35,593 nucleotides of DNA from Lachnospiraceae bacterium (GTDB taxonomy: Bacteria > Bacillota > Clostridia > Lachnospirales > Lachnospiraceae), in NCBI GenBank assembly GCA_016290595.1, contig JAEEUR010000016.1, positions 1 through 35,593 on the forward strand, read 5' to 3'. Below are positions 1 to 7,914 of this stretch, one piece after another; within the stretch, counting starts at the first letter, position 1, and every line of letters starts with the position of its first letter. A model generated the notes under the pieces. The model had not been told where the DNA came from and ran no database searches. It worked only from the letters and a program-made list of their open reading frames with translations. The position numbers and the translations under genes were made by a program.

Positions 1-671
1 TTAAAGGTGCCGTGCACGATGCCCTGCGGGCCGATATACATCCAGCCGCCGGCCGTCATCTGGCCGTAGTTCGCCACGCCCAGCGCCGCCGCCCGGTTGA
101 AGTGCCTTAAGTCGTCGAAGGTGCCGACCATCAGGCCGTTCGTGATGATGACGCGCGGCGCCAGCTTGTGCGAGTGGAACAGGCCCAGCGGATGGCCGCT
201 CATCACGACCAGGGTCTGCTCGTCGGTCAGCTCCTCCAGATATTTCTTGATCAGGCGGTACTGCATCCAGTTCTGGCAGACCTGGCCGGTCTCGCCGTAG
301 GTGGTCAGCTCGTAAGGGTAGAGCGCCACGTCAAAATCGAGGTTGTTGTCGATCATGACCTGGATCGCCTTCCCCTCGATGCACTTTCCCTTATACTCGT
401 CGATCGGCCGGCCGTGCAGCGCGCCTTCCGGACGGAAGCGGTAGCCGTAGATGCGGCCCCTCTCCTCCAGCTCGGCCGCGAATTCCTTCGCCATCTGCGC
501 ATGGTGATCCGGATGGATGTAGCGCAGGGCGTTCTGTATGGCCAGGACTTTGTCGTTTTCGGATAAAATCGCCTCCCGTTTCGGGGCCCGGCGGTAGCGC
601 GGATCCATCTTCGGGTAAGCCGGCAGCTCGTAATCGAGCCGGATCTTCATGGCATCGGAATAATCGATCAT
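1..671 (-). CDS. hutU: Urocanate hydratase, N-terminal part (cut by window edge)
   Basis: Converts urocanate to 4-imidazolone-5-propionate with tightly bound NAD+, the second step of histidine degradation in the cytoplasm. The ORF track misses it because its stop codon lies beyond base 1; I translated it by hand from the ATG at 671-669. The 223 visible residues start MIDYSDAMKIRLDYELPAYP and include the hallmark YGQMTAGGWMYIGPQGIVHG near residues 200-221, the conserved NAD-site region of urocanases. Clostridial homologues are about 670 residues, so roughly one third is present. AGGAAAGG lies about 6 bases before the start. It is divergent from ftcD, the next-but-one enzyme of the same pathway. 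The identification is secure; the 3' end is simply not in the window. Confidence 0.95.
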   Translation of the reverse strand, partial: MIDYSDAMKIRLDYELPAYPKMDPRYRRAPKREAILSENDKVLAIQNALRYIHPDHHAQMAKEFAAELEERGRIYGYRFRPEGALHGRPIDEYKGKCIEGKAIQVMIDNNLDFDVALYPYELTTYGETGQVCQNWMQYRLIKKYLEELTDEQTLVVMSGHPLGLFHSHKLAPRVIITNGLMVGTFDDLRHFNRAAALGVANYGQMTAGGWMYIGPQGIVHGTF

Positions 672-791
672 GCTTTTGCCTTTCCTGATAAGCGTTCGGG
701 GCACAGTCAGACCGGCCTCTGTCGCTTTTTTTATTCTTTTCCCGTATTTTGTTTCGTTATCGGAGATAAACCTGCTCCGGAATCCGTATTT

Positions 792-820
792 ACTATAACA
801 CGTTTTGAAGGAAATGAAAA
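792..820 (-). promoter_or_regulatory. Probable hutU promoter
   Basis: Leftward -10 TATAGT (792-797) and -35 TTTTCA (815-820) are separated by 17 bases. The gap 672-1006 between hutU and ftcD (335 bases) holds only this promoter, the ftcD promoter and a small inverted repeat; I see no gene in it. The 5' leader would be about 115 bases. Confidence 0.5.
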
Positions 821-844
821 GAGAAAACAGCCCTTTTCCTCCCG

Positions 845-869
845 GGCCGATGATCCGGGGCATCCGGCC
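845..869. promoter_or_regulatory. Inverted repeat between the divergent hut promoters
   Basis: GGCCGATG (845-852) and CATCCGGCC (861-869) form a hairpin or dyad with one bulged base. It sits between the two divergent promoters, where a histidine-responsive regulator could bind. No regulator gene is visible nearby, so this is inference from position only. Confidence 0.25.
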
Positions 870-930
870 AGCCTCCTGCTCTGCCTGACGCCTTTTTCCT
901 TCGCAAACGGCGGCCGGCTCTCCTTTTTTC

Positions 931-959
931 TTGCTTCTTTTAGCCTTTTCCTGTATACT
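931..959 (+). promoter_or_regulatory. ftcD promoter
   Basis: TTGCTT (931-936), a 17-base spacer and TATACT (954-959) make a good sigma-A promoter. It is followed by a leader of about 40 bases and AAGGAGG (994-1000) just before the ftcD ATG. Confidence 0.7.
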
Positions 960-1006
960 GGCGGTGTAATAACCAGTTCTGAAAACCCTCTTGAAGGAGG
1001 CCTTTT

Positions 1007-1921
1007 ATGGCAAAATTAGTGGAATGTATCCCGAATTTCAGCGTGAGCCGGGAGCGGGATCCCGAAGTGTTCGGCGCGCTGGAAAGCTGCGCGAAAAGCA
1101 TCCCCGGCTGCTTCCTGTTCGACGTCCAGTCCGACGGCAATCACAACCGCTGCGTCTTTACGCTCTTAGGCTCGCCCGAGGCCATCGAGGAGGCGGCGGT
1201 GAAGCTGACCGGTCTGGCCGCGGAAAAGATCGATATGCGGAAGCATACGGGCCAGCACCCGCGCATGGGCGCCACCGACGTGATCCCCTTTGTGCCGCAG
1301 ACCGCGGACGTCAGCATGGAGGAATGCGTGGAGCTCTCCAAACGCGTCGCGAAGCGCATCTGGGAGGAATTCGGCATCCCTTCCTTCCTCTATGAGGACT
1401 CGGCCACCCGTCCCGAGCGGCGGAATCTGGCGGACTGCCGCCGGGGCCAGTTCGAAGGCATGCCGGAAAAGCTGCTGGAGCCCGACTGGGCGCCGGATTT
1501 CGGCGAGCGGAGGATCCACCCGACGGCCGGCATCACGGCTATCGGAGCCCGCATGCCGCTGGTCGCCTTCAACGTGAACCTGGACACGCAGGACTTAAGC
1601 ATCGCGAAAAAGATCGCCAAAGCGATCCGCGGGTCCTCGGGGGGCTTCAAATACTGCAAGGCGATCGGCGTGGACTTAAAGGAGCGCGGCCTCGTGCAGG
1701 TCTCCATGAACATGGTCAATTACGAGGGCACGCCGCTCTACTACGTGTTCGAGATGATCCGCGCGCTGGCGGACCGCTATGGGGTGAGGATCATCGGCTC
1801 CGAGCTGGTGGGCTTAACGCCCGCCAAGGCGCTGATCGACTGCGCGGAGTACTATCTGAAGCTGGAAAACTTCGACTGCCGCAGCCAGGTGATGGAATAC
1901 CATCTGATCGGAATGGAATAG
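1007..1921 (+). CDS. ftcD: Glutamate formimidoyltransferase
   Basis: Transfers the formimino group of N-formimino-L-glutamate to tetrahydrofolate, giving glutamate and 5-formimino-THF, the final step of this histidine-degradation route. The 304 residues cover both formiminotransferase subdomains only; the cyclodeaminase domain of the mammalian bifunctional enzyme is absent, as usual in Clostridia. The signature KHTGQHPRMGATDVIPFVP lies at residues 79-97 and contains the conserved active-site histidine region. MVNYEGTPLYYVFEMIR marks the C-terminal subdomain. The start is fixed by AAGGAGG seven bases upstream of ATG. It is divergent from hutU and followed at once by a strong terminator, so it is probably monocistronic. 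The released C1 unit would need FchA or similar, which is not in the window. Confidence 0.95.
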   Translation: MAKLVECIPNFSVSRERDPEVFGALESCAKSIPGCFLFDVQSDGNHNRCVFTLLGSPEAIEEAAVKLTGLAAEKIDMRKHTGQHPRMGATDVIPFVPQTADVSMEECVELSKRVAKRIWEEFGIPSFLYEDSATRPERRNLADCRRGQFEGMPEKLLEPDWAPDFGERRIHPTAGITAIGARMPLVAFNVNLDTQDLSIAKKIAKAIRGSSGGFKYCKAIGVDLKERGLVQVSMNMVNYEGTPLYYVFEMIRALADRYGVRIIGSELVGLTPAKALIDCAEYYLKLENFDCRSQVMEYHLIGME

Positions 1922-1931
1922 GACAAGGACG

Positions 1932-1968
1932 AAAAAAGGCCTCCGCCGCAGCACGGCGGAGGCCTTTT
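1932..1968. terminator. Bidirectional intrinsic terminator after ftcD
   Basis: AAAAGGCCTCCGCC and GGCGGAGGCCTTTT form a perfect GC-rich stem around a 7-base loop. The A- and T-runs at its ends let it work on both strands between the convergent ftcD and 1980-2807 genes. Confidence 0.85.
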
Positions 1969-1979
1969 GACGTCCCGGC

Positions 1980-2807
1980 TCAGAACAGGGTCGGGAAAGC
2001 GTTGCTGAAGTAAAAGCCGGCCAGCATGCTGGCCAGGTTGGCCAGGAACGCGTACAGGATCAGCTTTTTCTGCGAATGCTCCTCGTCATAGAGCTTCGAG
2101 GCGTAAACGGCGGCCTCGATGCCGAAAACCACCAGCTCGCAGATGCCGAAGCCCATCAGGTAAAAGAGGAAGACCGTCGGCATGCCGAATTTCCAGAGCG
2201 CGATATTGAGGAGCAGCTGCGTGATCAGGTTGGTGATCAGGATCACCCGCAGCTGATATTTCGACTTCAGTCCGAAGAGCAGGCCGATCAGCACTTCGAT
2301 CAGCACCGTGACGATCAGGCGCGCCGCAAAGCCCAGCACGACACCGCCCTTTCCCAGATGCGAGCTGACCGTCAGGGCGAGGTGTTCCGGCACGGCCGTA
2401 TAAACGGACTTGAAGGCGTAGCGCTCCAGCAGCGGACTTTCATAGAAACGGTTTTCGGCCTCCGAATACAGGAGGATCTTAAACGTATCCGGCGCCATGT
2501 AGGTCCAGTTCAGTTCTTTCGTTTCGGTCACGTTGACCAGGCGGCCGTTCAGGACGTAGCCGTCGATATCCGTATAGGCTTTGAATTTGAGCTCGATATC
2601 GCCGGGGATGCCCTGCGTCTGGTAAATGGAAAACTGGCCGCTCTCCGTCAGGATCGCCGCGTAGCATTCCCCGGCCGGCAGGCCTTGGAAGCTGACCCAG
2701 ATCGAGGGCTTGGGGCCCATATCCGCCTTCACCGGCAGCACCGTGCCGAGCAGCACCGTCAGGCAGATACACAGAAATAAGGCGAAAGACCGATGATATC
2801 GCTTCAT
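1980..2807 (-). CDS. Signal-peptide membrane protein of unknown function
   Basis: A 275-residue protein I cannot assign to an experimentally known family. Residues 1-28 are a signal peptide (MKRYHR, then a long hydrophobic stretch, VKADMG). Residues 29-150 form an extracytoplasmic domain opening with DMGPKPSIWVSF; similar DMGPKPS-type domains occur, from memory, in uncharacterised Firmicutes membrane proteins. Residues 155-275 contain four hydrophobic segments. An exported sensory or envelope role is possible, but nothing in the sequence shows a catalytic site. AAAAAGGAGATCTCCC precedes the ATG. It is transcribed alone: a consensus-like promoter lies 75-100 bases upstream and the shared terminator lies downstream. 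The neighbouring hut and sugar genes give no functional hint. Confidence 0.7.
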   Translation of the reverse strand: MKRYHRSFALFLCICLTVLLGTVLPVKADMGPKPSIWVSFQGLPAGECYAAILTESGQFSIYQTQGIPGDIELKFKAYTDIDGYVLNGRLVNVTETKELNWTYMAPDTFKILLYSEAENRFYESPLLERYAFKSVYTAVPEHLALTVSSHLGKGGVVLGFAARLIVTVLIEVLIGLLFGLKSKYQLRVILITNLITQLLLNIALWKFGMPTVFLFYLMGFGICELVVFGIEAAVYASKLYDEEHSQKKLILYAFLANLASMLAGFYFSNAFPTLF

Positions 2808-2851
2808 GGGAGATCTCCTTTTTACAAATCGGACGGTCGGCCGGCAGGAAA

Positions 2852-2885
2852 ATACTCCTCCTTCCGCTTGTGACAGGAGGAGTAT
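2852..2885. promoter_or_regulatory. 11-bp inverted repeat overlapping a promoter -10
   Basis: ATACTCCTCCT (2852-2862) and AGGAGGAGTAT (2875-2885) are perfect inverted arms 12 bases apart. The right arm overlaps the -10 box (2881-2886) of the 1980-2807 gene, the usual place for a repressor site. A second palindrome, AACATATGTT (2886-2895), lies between -10 and -35. Confidence 0.45.
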
Positions 2886-2909
2886 AACATATGTTCATAT
2901 TTTTTTCAA
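2881..2909 (-). promoter_or_regulatory. Promoter of the 1980-2807 membrane-protein gene
   Basis: Leftward TTGAAA (2904-2909), a 17-base spacer and TATACT (2881-2886) closely match the sigma-A consensus. Confidence 0.7.
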
Positions 2910-2957
2910 GATTTATTCAAATATTTTTTCATTTCAGCCCTGACGGCTCCGAAAGCA

Positions 2958-4361
2958 TCAGCCCAGCACCTCGTTTTTCTTATCCTGCAGCTCGGTGATC
3001 TGCTTTTTGCCCAGCGGGTACACGAAGCGCAGGATCAAAAAGACCAGCAGGAAAAGCACGGCGGGGATCATGACCGACGAATTGTACATGCTCTTTAATG
3101 CCTCGGCGCTTAGGCCTTCGGTCTTTAATTCGCTGCCGTTGTAGCCGATCTTAAGGAGCGGCACGTTGATCAGGATGGTCGCCACGGTCTGGCCGAGCTT
3201 GCGCATGAAGCTGTAGAAGGCGTAGCTGGTGGCCTCGTCGTTCAGGCCGTAGGTGACCTTGTTGTAGTCGATGGCGTCGGTCGCCATGGCCCAGATCAGC
3301 AGGAAGATGAAAGCTGTGCCGATGCCGCTCATCATGCAGGCGGCCAGATACAGCCAGACGTTCGTGACGCCGAAGAGGGCCAGCACGAAGAGGATCAGAT
3401 AGAAGGCGGCGGCGAGCAGGATGCCGTAGGAGCAGACCTCGCGGCGGCCGTATTTATTGCCCATCCGGCTGGCGATGAACATGATGACCGCGACCGGCAG
3501 GTACTGGAAAACGGTGGGCAGCATGGTCAGGCCCGGCTGGCCGAAGTAGTGATGGAACAGGTAGCTGTTGTAGCCCTGTCCGAACATCTGCGCGGCCAGG
3601 AAAAGCATGCTGGCCAGGCTCACGGCCATGAAGGGGCGGCTCTTTAAAAGAATCCTGATGACCCGCATGGTCTCGCCCTTCTGGCGCGGCGCGGGCTGCG
3701 ATTCGACCCGCTCCCTGCTCCATTTGTAGCAGAGCAGGTAGGCTAGGACGCTCAAAACGGCGATGACGATAGCTCCGATGAAGACCTTGCTCTGGCTCAT
3801 CTGCTTGCTGCCGTCGGCGAGCTTGACGTAGCAGATGCTGGCGAGCACCATGGCGGGCATGGCGCCGAAGGTAGAACCGATGGAGCGGAACACGGACAGG
3901 GCGGAGCGCTCTTTATCGTCCGAGGTGATGACCTGCGCGAGCGATCCGTAGGGGATGTTGATGCAGGTGTAGAGCATGCCGAAGAAGATGTAGGTCAGGT
4001 AGATCCAGGCCAGGCGGCCGCCGGCGGAAAAGCCGCGCACGTCCAGGAACATCAGGACGGCGGCGACGGCGACGGGGACCGCGAAGATGCGGATCCACGG
4101 CCGGTAGCGGCCGTCTTTCCTAGGCTTCGCGCCGTCGATGAGGCGGCCCCAGATGGGGTCGTTGATCGCGTCCCAGACGCGGGCAACGATGGTCATGATC
4201 ATGACGCTTAAGACGCTGATCTCCAGGACGTCGGTGTAATATTTGTTCAGGACGCTCTGGGTCAGGCCAAAGACCAGGCAGGATGCGAGATCGCCCATGG
4301 CGTAGCCGATCTTGTCCTTCATTTGGATGCCGCTGGTGCGGGCGATGTAGCTTTGCTCCAC
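2958..4361 (-). CDS. GPH-family sugar:cation symporter
   Basis: A 467-residue, roughly 12-helix importer of the glycoside-pentoside-hexuronide family (MelB relatives), predicted to bring a glycoside into the cell with Na+ or H+. The N-terminal signature is clear: KIGYAMGDLASCLVF at residues 16-30 and VARVWDAINDPIWGRLIDG at 60-78, the conserved WDAxNDPxxG loop, followed by the cytoplasmic RPW motif. YihO and YihP, the sulfoquinovose-glycoside importers of E. coli, belong to the same family, which matches the YihQ-like glycosidase next door. The start is GTG with GAGAGG seven bases before it, and the gene begins four bases after the glycosidase stop. It is the third gene of an isomerase-glycosidase-transporter operon. 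Family is sure; substrate is inferred from context. Confidence 0.9.
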   Translation of the reverse strand: MEQSYIARTSGIQMKDKIGYAMGDLASCLVFGLTQSVLNKYYTDVLEISVLSVMIMTIVARVWDAINDPIWGRLIDGAKPRKDGRYRPWIRIFAVPVAVAAVLMFLDVRGFSAGGRLAWIYLTYIFFGMLYTCINIPYGSLAQVITSDDKERSALSVFRSIGSTFGAMPAMVLASICYVKLADGSKQMSQSKVFIGAIVIAVLSVLAYLLCYKWSRERVESQPAPRQKGETMRVIRILLKSRPFMAVSLASMLFLAAQMFGQGYNSYLFHHYFGQPGLTMLPTVFQYLPVAVIMFIASRMGNKYGRREVCSYGILLAAAFYLILFVLALFGVTNVWLYLAACMMSGIGTAFIFLLIWAMATDAIDYNKVTYGLNDEATSYAFYSFMRKLGQTVATILINVPLLKIGYNGSELKTEGLSAEALKSMYNSSVMIPAVLFLLVFLILRFVYPLGKKQITELQDKKNEVLG

Positions 4362-4365
4362 GTTG

Positions 4366-6363
4366 TTACCTCTCTGTATTTAATATATTTTTAACTTTGT
4401 CAAACACTTCTTTGAATCCGCTCTCCTTCCGGTAAAATACGGGGATCTGTCCGAGCGGGGCAGGCACGTTGAGGTCTACCGGGCCGTAGTGCTCCGCGCC
4501 GTCCCAGAGGCCGATCCATCTCCCCTCCGGTAAATGCACGCGGCGCGCGGTCTTCCCCTTCTCGATGACCGGGCAGACGAAGAGGTCGTCGCCCAGGAAA
4601 TAGGCGTAAGGATCGCGGCTCTCCGCAAACTTGCCGGCCTCCCAGAAGTCCGGACGCAGGGCGGGGATGCCCTCCTTCGCGTCAGCCAGCAGCTTCTGCA
4701 GGTAAGGCTTTAACTGCACGTGCGTCTTCGTCAGCTGCACGGTGTAGGGCAGGACGGCCTCGTCGTACGGCTGGGCATTGGCCCAGGGGCGGAGCGCCTC
4801 GTGGCTGCGCATAAGCGGCGAGAAGGCACACATCTCCATCCAGCGGGTGATCAGCTCCGGACCGCGCTTCAGCTTGCCGAAGGAGAAGAAACCGCCGATA
4901 TCGCAGTGCACGAGCGGGACGCCCGAGAAGCCCAGCGAGAAGCTGGCGGGCAGCACGCAGGGCATGCCGTAGTCCTTCGTCCAGTCGGTGTGCTGGTCGC
5001 CGTTCCAGAGGATCGGGGCCCAGCGCTCCACGCCCGGATAGCCGGAGCGCACGAAGAACATCTCGTCCCCGCGGCCGAATTCCTCCAGCGCTTCGCGGTT
5101 GATCCGCGCCCAGAGCACCGGCCAGACGTTGTGAAGCGCCGCCGGCTCGCCTTCGTGGATCACGCAGTCCGTGGGCAGGTATTCGCCGAAGTCGGCCATC
5201 CAGCCGGAGATGCCGAGCGCGAGCATGTTGTCGCGGATCAGGGTCTCTTTGATAAAGCGCACGACGGCCGGATCGGTCAGGTCCAGCATGCCGGCATCGA
5301 AGGTCGTGGATTTGATATGGTAGATGCTGCCGTCCTGGCGGCGGATGAGGTAGCCCTTCTCGGCGCATTCCTCGTACAGGCGGCCGCCCTTGACCAGGTA
5401 GGGGTTGATGTAGGCCAGGAAGCGGATGCCGCGCGCGTTCAGCTTCCGGATGGCTTCCGCAAGGCCGGGGTAGAGTTCCTTGCTCTCCTCCCAGTTCCAC
5501 CAGACCTGCTTGCCCATGACCGTGCGGTTCTCGCCGCACCAGTCCTGACACCAGACGGCGCTGATCTTCGCGCCGGCGTCCTGCAGGGCGAAGGCTTTCT
5601 CCAGCACGCGGTCGGTGCCGCCCTGCACGCCCAGGATCATGCCGTCCAGGCACCAGTCCGGCAGCCCCTGGCCGATGGGCCGTATCCGCGCCAGGCGCTT
5701 TGCCTGCTCGCGGAAGCTCCCCGCCTGCGAGAGGATCAGCCTGGCCGGGCAGGCGTCGAAGCTGAAACGGCTGCGTTCTTCCTCCAGGCGGCTGATGCCG
5801 TCCGACGGCGTCTCGAAATACAGCATCAGCCCGCTGTCCGTGACGAAGACGGGCATCGGCGCGTAGCTGCCGATCTGCGAGTGTTCTTTTTCCTTATACA
5901 GGAAGCGCGGCAGCAGGGTCTTTTCGAGGATCGTGGAGGCCTTGATGTGCTCCGAGACGAAATTGACCACGTGCTCGCCCTTTAAGTTGACCTTGCGGTA
6001 CTGCTCGCCGCCGCCGAAGACGCCCTCGCCGGGCACGGCGGGCAGATCGATCTCATAGCCCCAGCCGTCTTCGCCGGAAAAACTGGCGGCGATCATGCCG
6101 GGTTCCGGCTCGGAAAGGGTCAGGCCGAGCTGACGTCCGCCGCCTGACAGGAGCAGAACGTCTGCCGCATCTTCCGGCTGCCGGATCTCAGTCAGCGGGA
6201 TGCGTTCCTTTTCCACCACGGTCTCCTTGACCGTACCGCGGTTGGTCTCGTAGCTTTTTTCGCGGCGCACGGCCGTGGCGAAGGGCTGCTCCGGACTGTG
6301 AAGCGTCAGGGACCGGCCGCTCAGTTCTATGGTCCAGGTTCCGTTTTTGAGTTTGCTGTTCAT
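4366..6363 (-). CDS. GH31 glycosidase, sulfoquinovosidase (YihQ)-like with altered substrate pocket
   Basis: A retaining alpha-glycosidase, cytoplasmic (no signal peptide). The first ATG in the track (6393) overlaps the isomerase; the better start is the ATG at 6363, with GGAG seven bases upstream, giving 665 residues (E. coli YihQ has 678). Alignment from memory to YihQ is close through the barrel. The nucleophile Asp391 is in WMADFGEYLPTD and the acid/base Asp456 in NGDQHTDW. Of the QQRWY residues that bind sulfoquinovose in E. coli (Q262, Q288, R301, W304, Y508), Q247, Q273 and W289 are kept, but R301 is Gln286 (GKQVWWNW) and Y508 is Phe492 (DIGGFF). Family and catalysis look sound; sulfoquinovose specificity is doubtful. 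It lies between the isomerase (10 bases) and the importer (4 bases). Confidence 0.9.
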   Translation of the reverse strand: MNSKLKNGTWTIELSGRSLTLHSPEQPFATAVRREKSYETNRGTVKETVVEKERIPLTEIRQPEDAADVLLLSGGGRQLGLTLSEPEPGMIAASFSGEDGWGYEIDLPAVPGEGVFGGGEQYRKVNLKGEHVVNFVSEHIKASTILEKTLLPRFLYKEKEHSQIGSYAPMPVFVTDSGLMLYFETPSDGISRLEEERSRFSFDACPARLILSQAGSFREQAKRLARIRPIGQGLPDWCLDGMILGVQGGTDRVLEKAFALQDAGAKISAVWCQDWCGENRTVMGKQVWWNWEESKELYPGLAEAIRKLNARGIRFLAYINPYLVKGGRLYEECAEKGYLIRRQDGSIYHIKSTTFDAGMLDLTDPAVVRFIKETLIRDNMLALGISGWMADFGEYLPTDCVIHEGEPAALHNVWPVLWARINREALEEFGRGDEMFFVRSGYPGVERWAPILWNGDQHTDWTKDYGMPCVLPASFSLGFSGVPLVHCDIGGFFSFGKLKRGPELITRWMEMCAFSPLMRSHEALRPWANAQPYDEAVLPYTVQLTKTHVQLKPYLQKLLADAKEGIPALRPDFWEAGKFAESRDPYAYFLGDDLFVCPVIEKGKTARRVHLPEGRWIGLWDGAEHYGPVDLNVPAPLGQIPVFYRKESGFKEVFDKVKNILNTER

Positions 6364-6373
6364 GCTTTCTCCG

Positions 6374-7714
6374 TCAATATTCGTATACTTCAAAGCCGTA
6401 CATCTTCGCCAGGGCTTTCAGGGTCCCGGCGTGACGGCCCTTCATCACCACGTAGTGCGGCTCGAAGCCCGCCTCCACGCTCTCCTCCACCAGACGGCGG
6501 CAGTCCGCGTCCGTCCGGATCACGATCGACGTCCCGATGAACTGCTTCGGCTTATCCAGCGCTTCACCTTCGGCAATGAAGAAGCGGAAGCTTCCGTCCG
6601 GCTCGCGTCCGATGCGGAAAATCGTCGCCTCCGGGAAGGCCTCGCAGCCGAAATCCATAGCCGGGCCGATCTTCCGGTTCGGATGCACGCCCACCGACGC
6701 GCCGGTATCTTTCCGGGCCATCGAGCAGGGCGCCATGCCGCAGTGCCAGAAGGTCAGGGTGTTTTCCGTCTCATCCAGCGAGACCGGATCTCCGAAGAAG
6801 ACCGCTTCGCCCGAGAGCTGCCGGCCCATCCACATCGAAAGCGCGCCGTACAGATCCGCCTCGCAGGCGGCGGCGACGCCCTCGTCGTTGAGGAGCGAGA
6901 GCACCGTGCAGACCGGCGTGCCGAATTCGGTGAAGAAATCCGGCCAGCAGCGGCTGGCGAGCGCCCCGATCCCGCGCTCCCGCACGAAATCGCTGTAGGC
7001 CTTGTACAGTCTCGCATGGTCCAGCCGGTTTTTCTGCGGCGTGTTTTCCAGCCCGCAGGTAGCGCAGGCCGTTTTTTCCAGCCAGTCCGCGCACTCTTCG
7101 TCCGTAAAGCTCTTCGCCTTCCCGATCAGCTCGCGAGCCTCGATGCTCTCCAGCTCCGCACCGAAGACGTGCATCAGCTCCGCGTCCAGCGCGCGGCCGA
7201 AGCCGAAGCCCTGGGGCGTATGTCCGACGGCCGCGATCCGAAGCGACCGCACCGCCTTCTTCAGGGCGGCGGCGGCGGTGTTTTCGGCGATCGCCTGCCG
7301 CACGCTCTCCTCTTCCGGAGAACCGAAAACGTAGGCGAAGGGCCGGCCGCCGAAGTTCCGTAAGGTATGCGCCGCCGAATACGCGCCGGTCAGGGAATTT
7401 AAGCGCAGGCGGCCGCCGTCGATCACCGGCTCGCGCAGCGTCCAGAGCAGGACCGGCCCGTCATAGACGCGCAGCAGCTCGGACATATAGGCCGCGTTCG
7501 CAAAGGTCAGGTTCTGGAAAACCACCAGATCCGGCCGCAGCGGCTTCAGAAAATCCCGCAGCGCCTCCACGGAAAGCAGAGGCTCCGCCGGGACGGCAAA
7601 GCGTTCATCGACGCTCTTTACCAGTTTCACGGAACGCGCAAACTGATCGCGGGCGCTTTCCATGTGAAAAGTCCCGACGCCGACAGGCAGATAAACAGGG
7701 CAAAAAGTCTCCAT
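6374..7714 (-). CDS. L-fucose/L-arabinose isomerase-fold sugar isomerase
   Basis: A metal-dependent aldose-ketose isomerase; in this context it would turn the released 6-substituted glucose into its ketose. I start it at the ATG at 7714 (METFCPVYLPVGVGTF, 446 residues) because GGGAGG lies just before it and the predicted transcription start (about 7743) leaves no leader for the track's ATG at 7741. The family's C-terminal metal site is visible: Glu285 in ACEADLYGALS, Asp309 in FFGDP and His324 in FWHCG. Sulfoquinovose isomerases of Firmicutes sulfoglycolysis belong, as I recall, to this fold, unlike the AGE-type YihS of E. coli. It is first in a three-gene operon with a near-consensus promoter. 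The exact substrate is unknown. Confidence 0.8.
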   Translation of the reverse strand: METFCPVYLPVGVGTFHMESARDQFARSVKLVKSVDERFAVPAEPLLSVEALRDFLKPLRPDLVVFQNLTFANAAYMSELLRVYDGPVLLWTLREPVIDGGRLRLNSLTGAYSAAHTLRNFGGRPFAYVFGSPEEESVRQAIAENTAAAALKKAVRSLRIAAVGHTPQGFGFGRALDAELMHVFGAELESIEARELIGKAKSFTDEECADWLEKTACATCGLENTPQKNRLDHARLYKAYSDFVRERGIGALASRCWPDFFTEFGTPVCTVLSLLNDEGVAAACEADLYGALSMWMGRQLSGEAVFFGDPVSLDETENTLTFWHCGMAPCSMARKDTGASVGVHPNRKIGPAMDFGCEAFPEATIFRIGREPDGSFRFFIAEGEALDKPKQFIGTSIVIRTDADCRRLVEESVEAGFEPHYVVMKGRHAGTLKALAKMYGFEVYEY

Positions 7715-7749
7715 AAGACCTCCCGAAACGATCGATTTCATTCCCGTTT

Positions 7750-7779
7750 ATCATACCTTTTGAAAGGGTCCCGTGTCAA
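7750..7779 (-). promoter_or_regulatory. Promoter of the isomerase-GH31-GPH operon
   Basis: Leftward TTGACA (7774-7779), 18 bases and TATGAT (7750-7755): a perfect -35 and a five-of-six -10. It lies back to back with the transketolase promoter. I recognise no convincing operator between them. Confidence 0.8.
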
Positions 7780-7831
7780 CGGCAAACTGAAAGAGAAAAA
7801 TGGGAATACCGCGCGGCCGCCGCCTTTCGCC

Positions 7832-7860
7832 TTGACTTTCCGCAGGCGAAGACCTAAACT
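7832..7860 (+). promoter_or_regulatory. Promoter of the transketolase operon
   Basis: TTGACT (7832-7837), 17 bases and TAAACT (7855-7860), followed by a leader of about 50 bases and AGGAGGG (7901-7907). Confidence 0.75.
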
Positions 7861-7914
7861 GGAGACTGGGATCGGAGGATCCTGAACTATTCCGTCAACA
7901 AGGAGGGTCTGCTC

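Noticed and set aside
168-566. 132-residue plus-strand ORF
   Set aside because: Antisense shadow of the partial hutU gene, which the track omits because it runs off the window.
4720-5985. 421-residue plus-strand ORF
   Set aside because: Antisense to the GH31 gene, whose catalytic motifs are intact on the minus strand.
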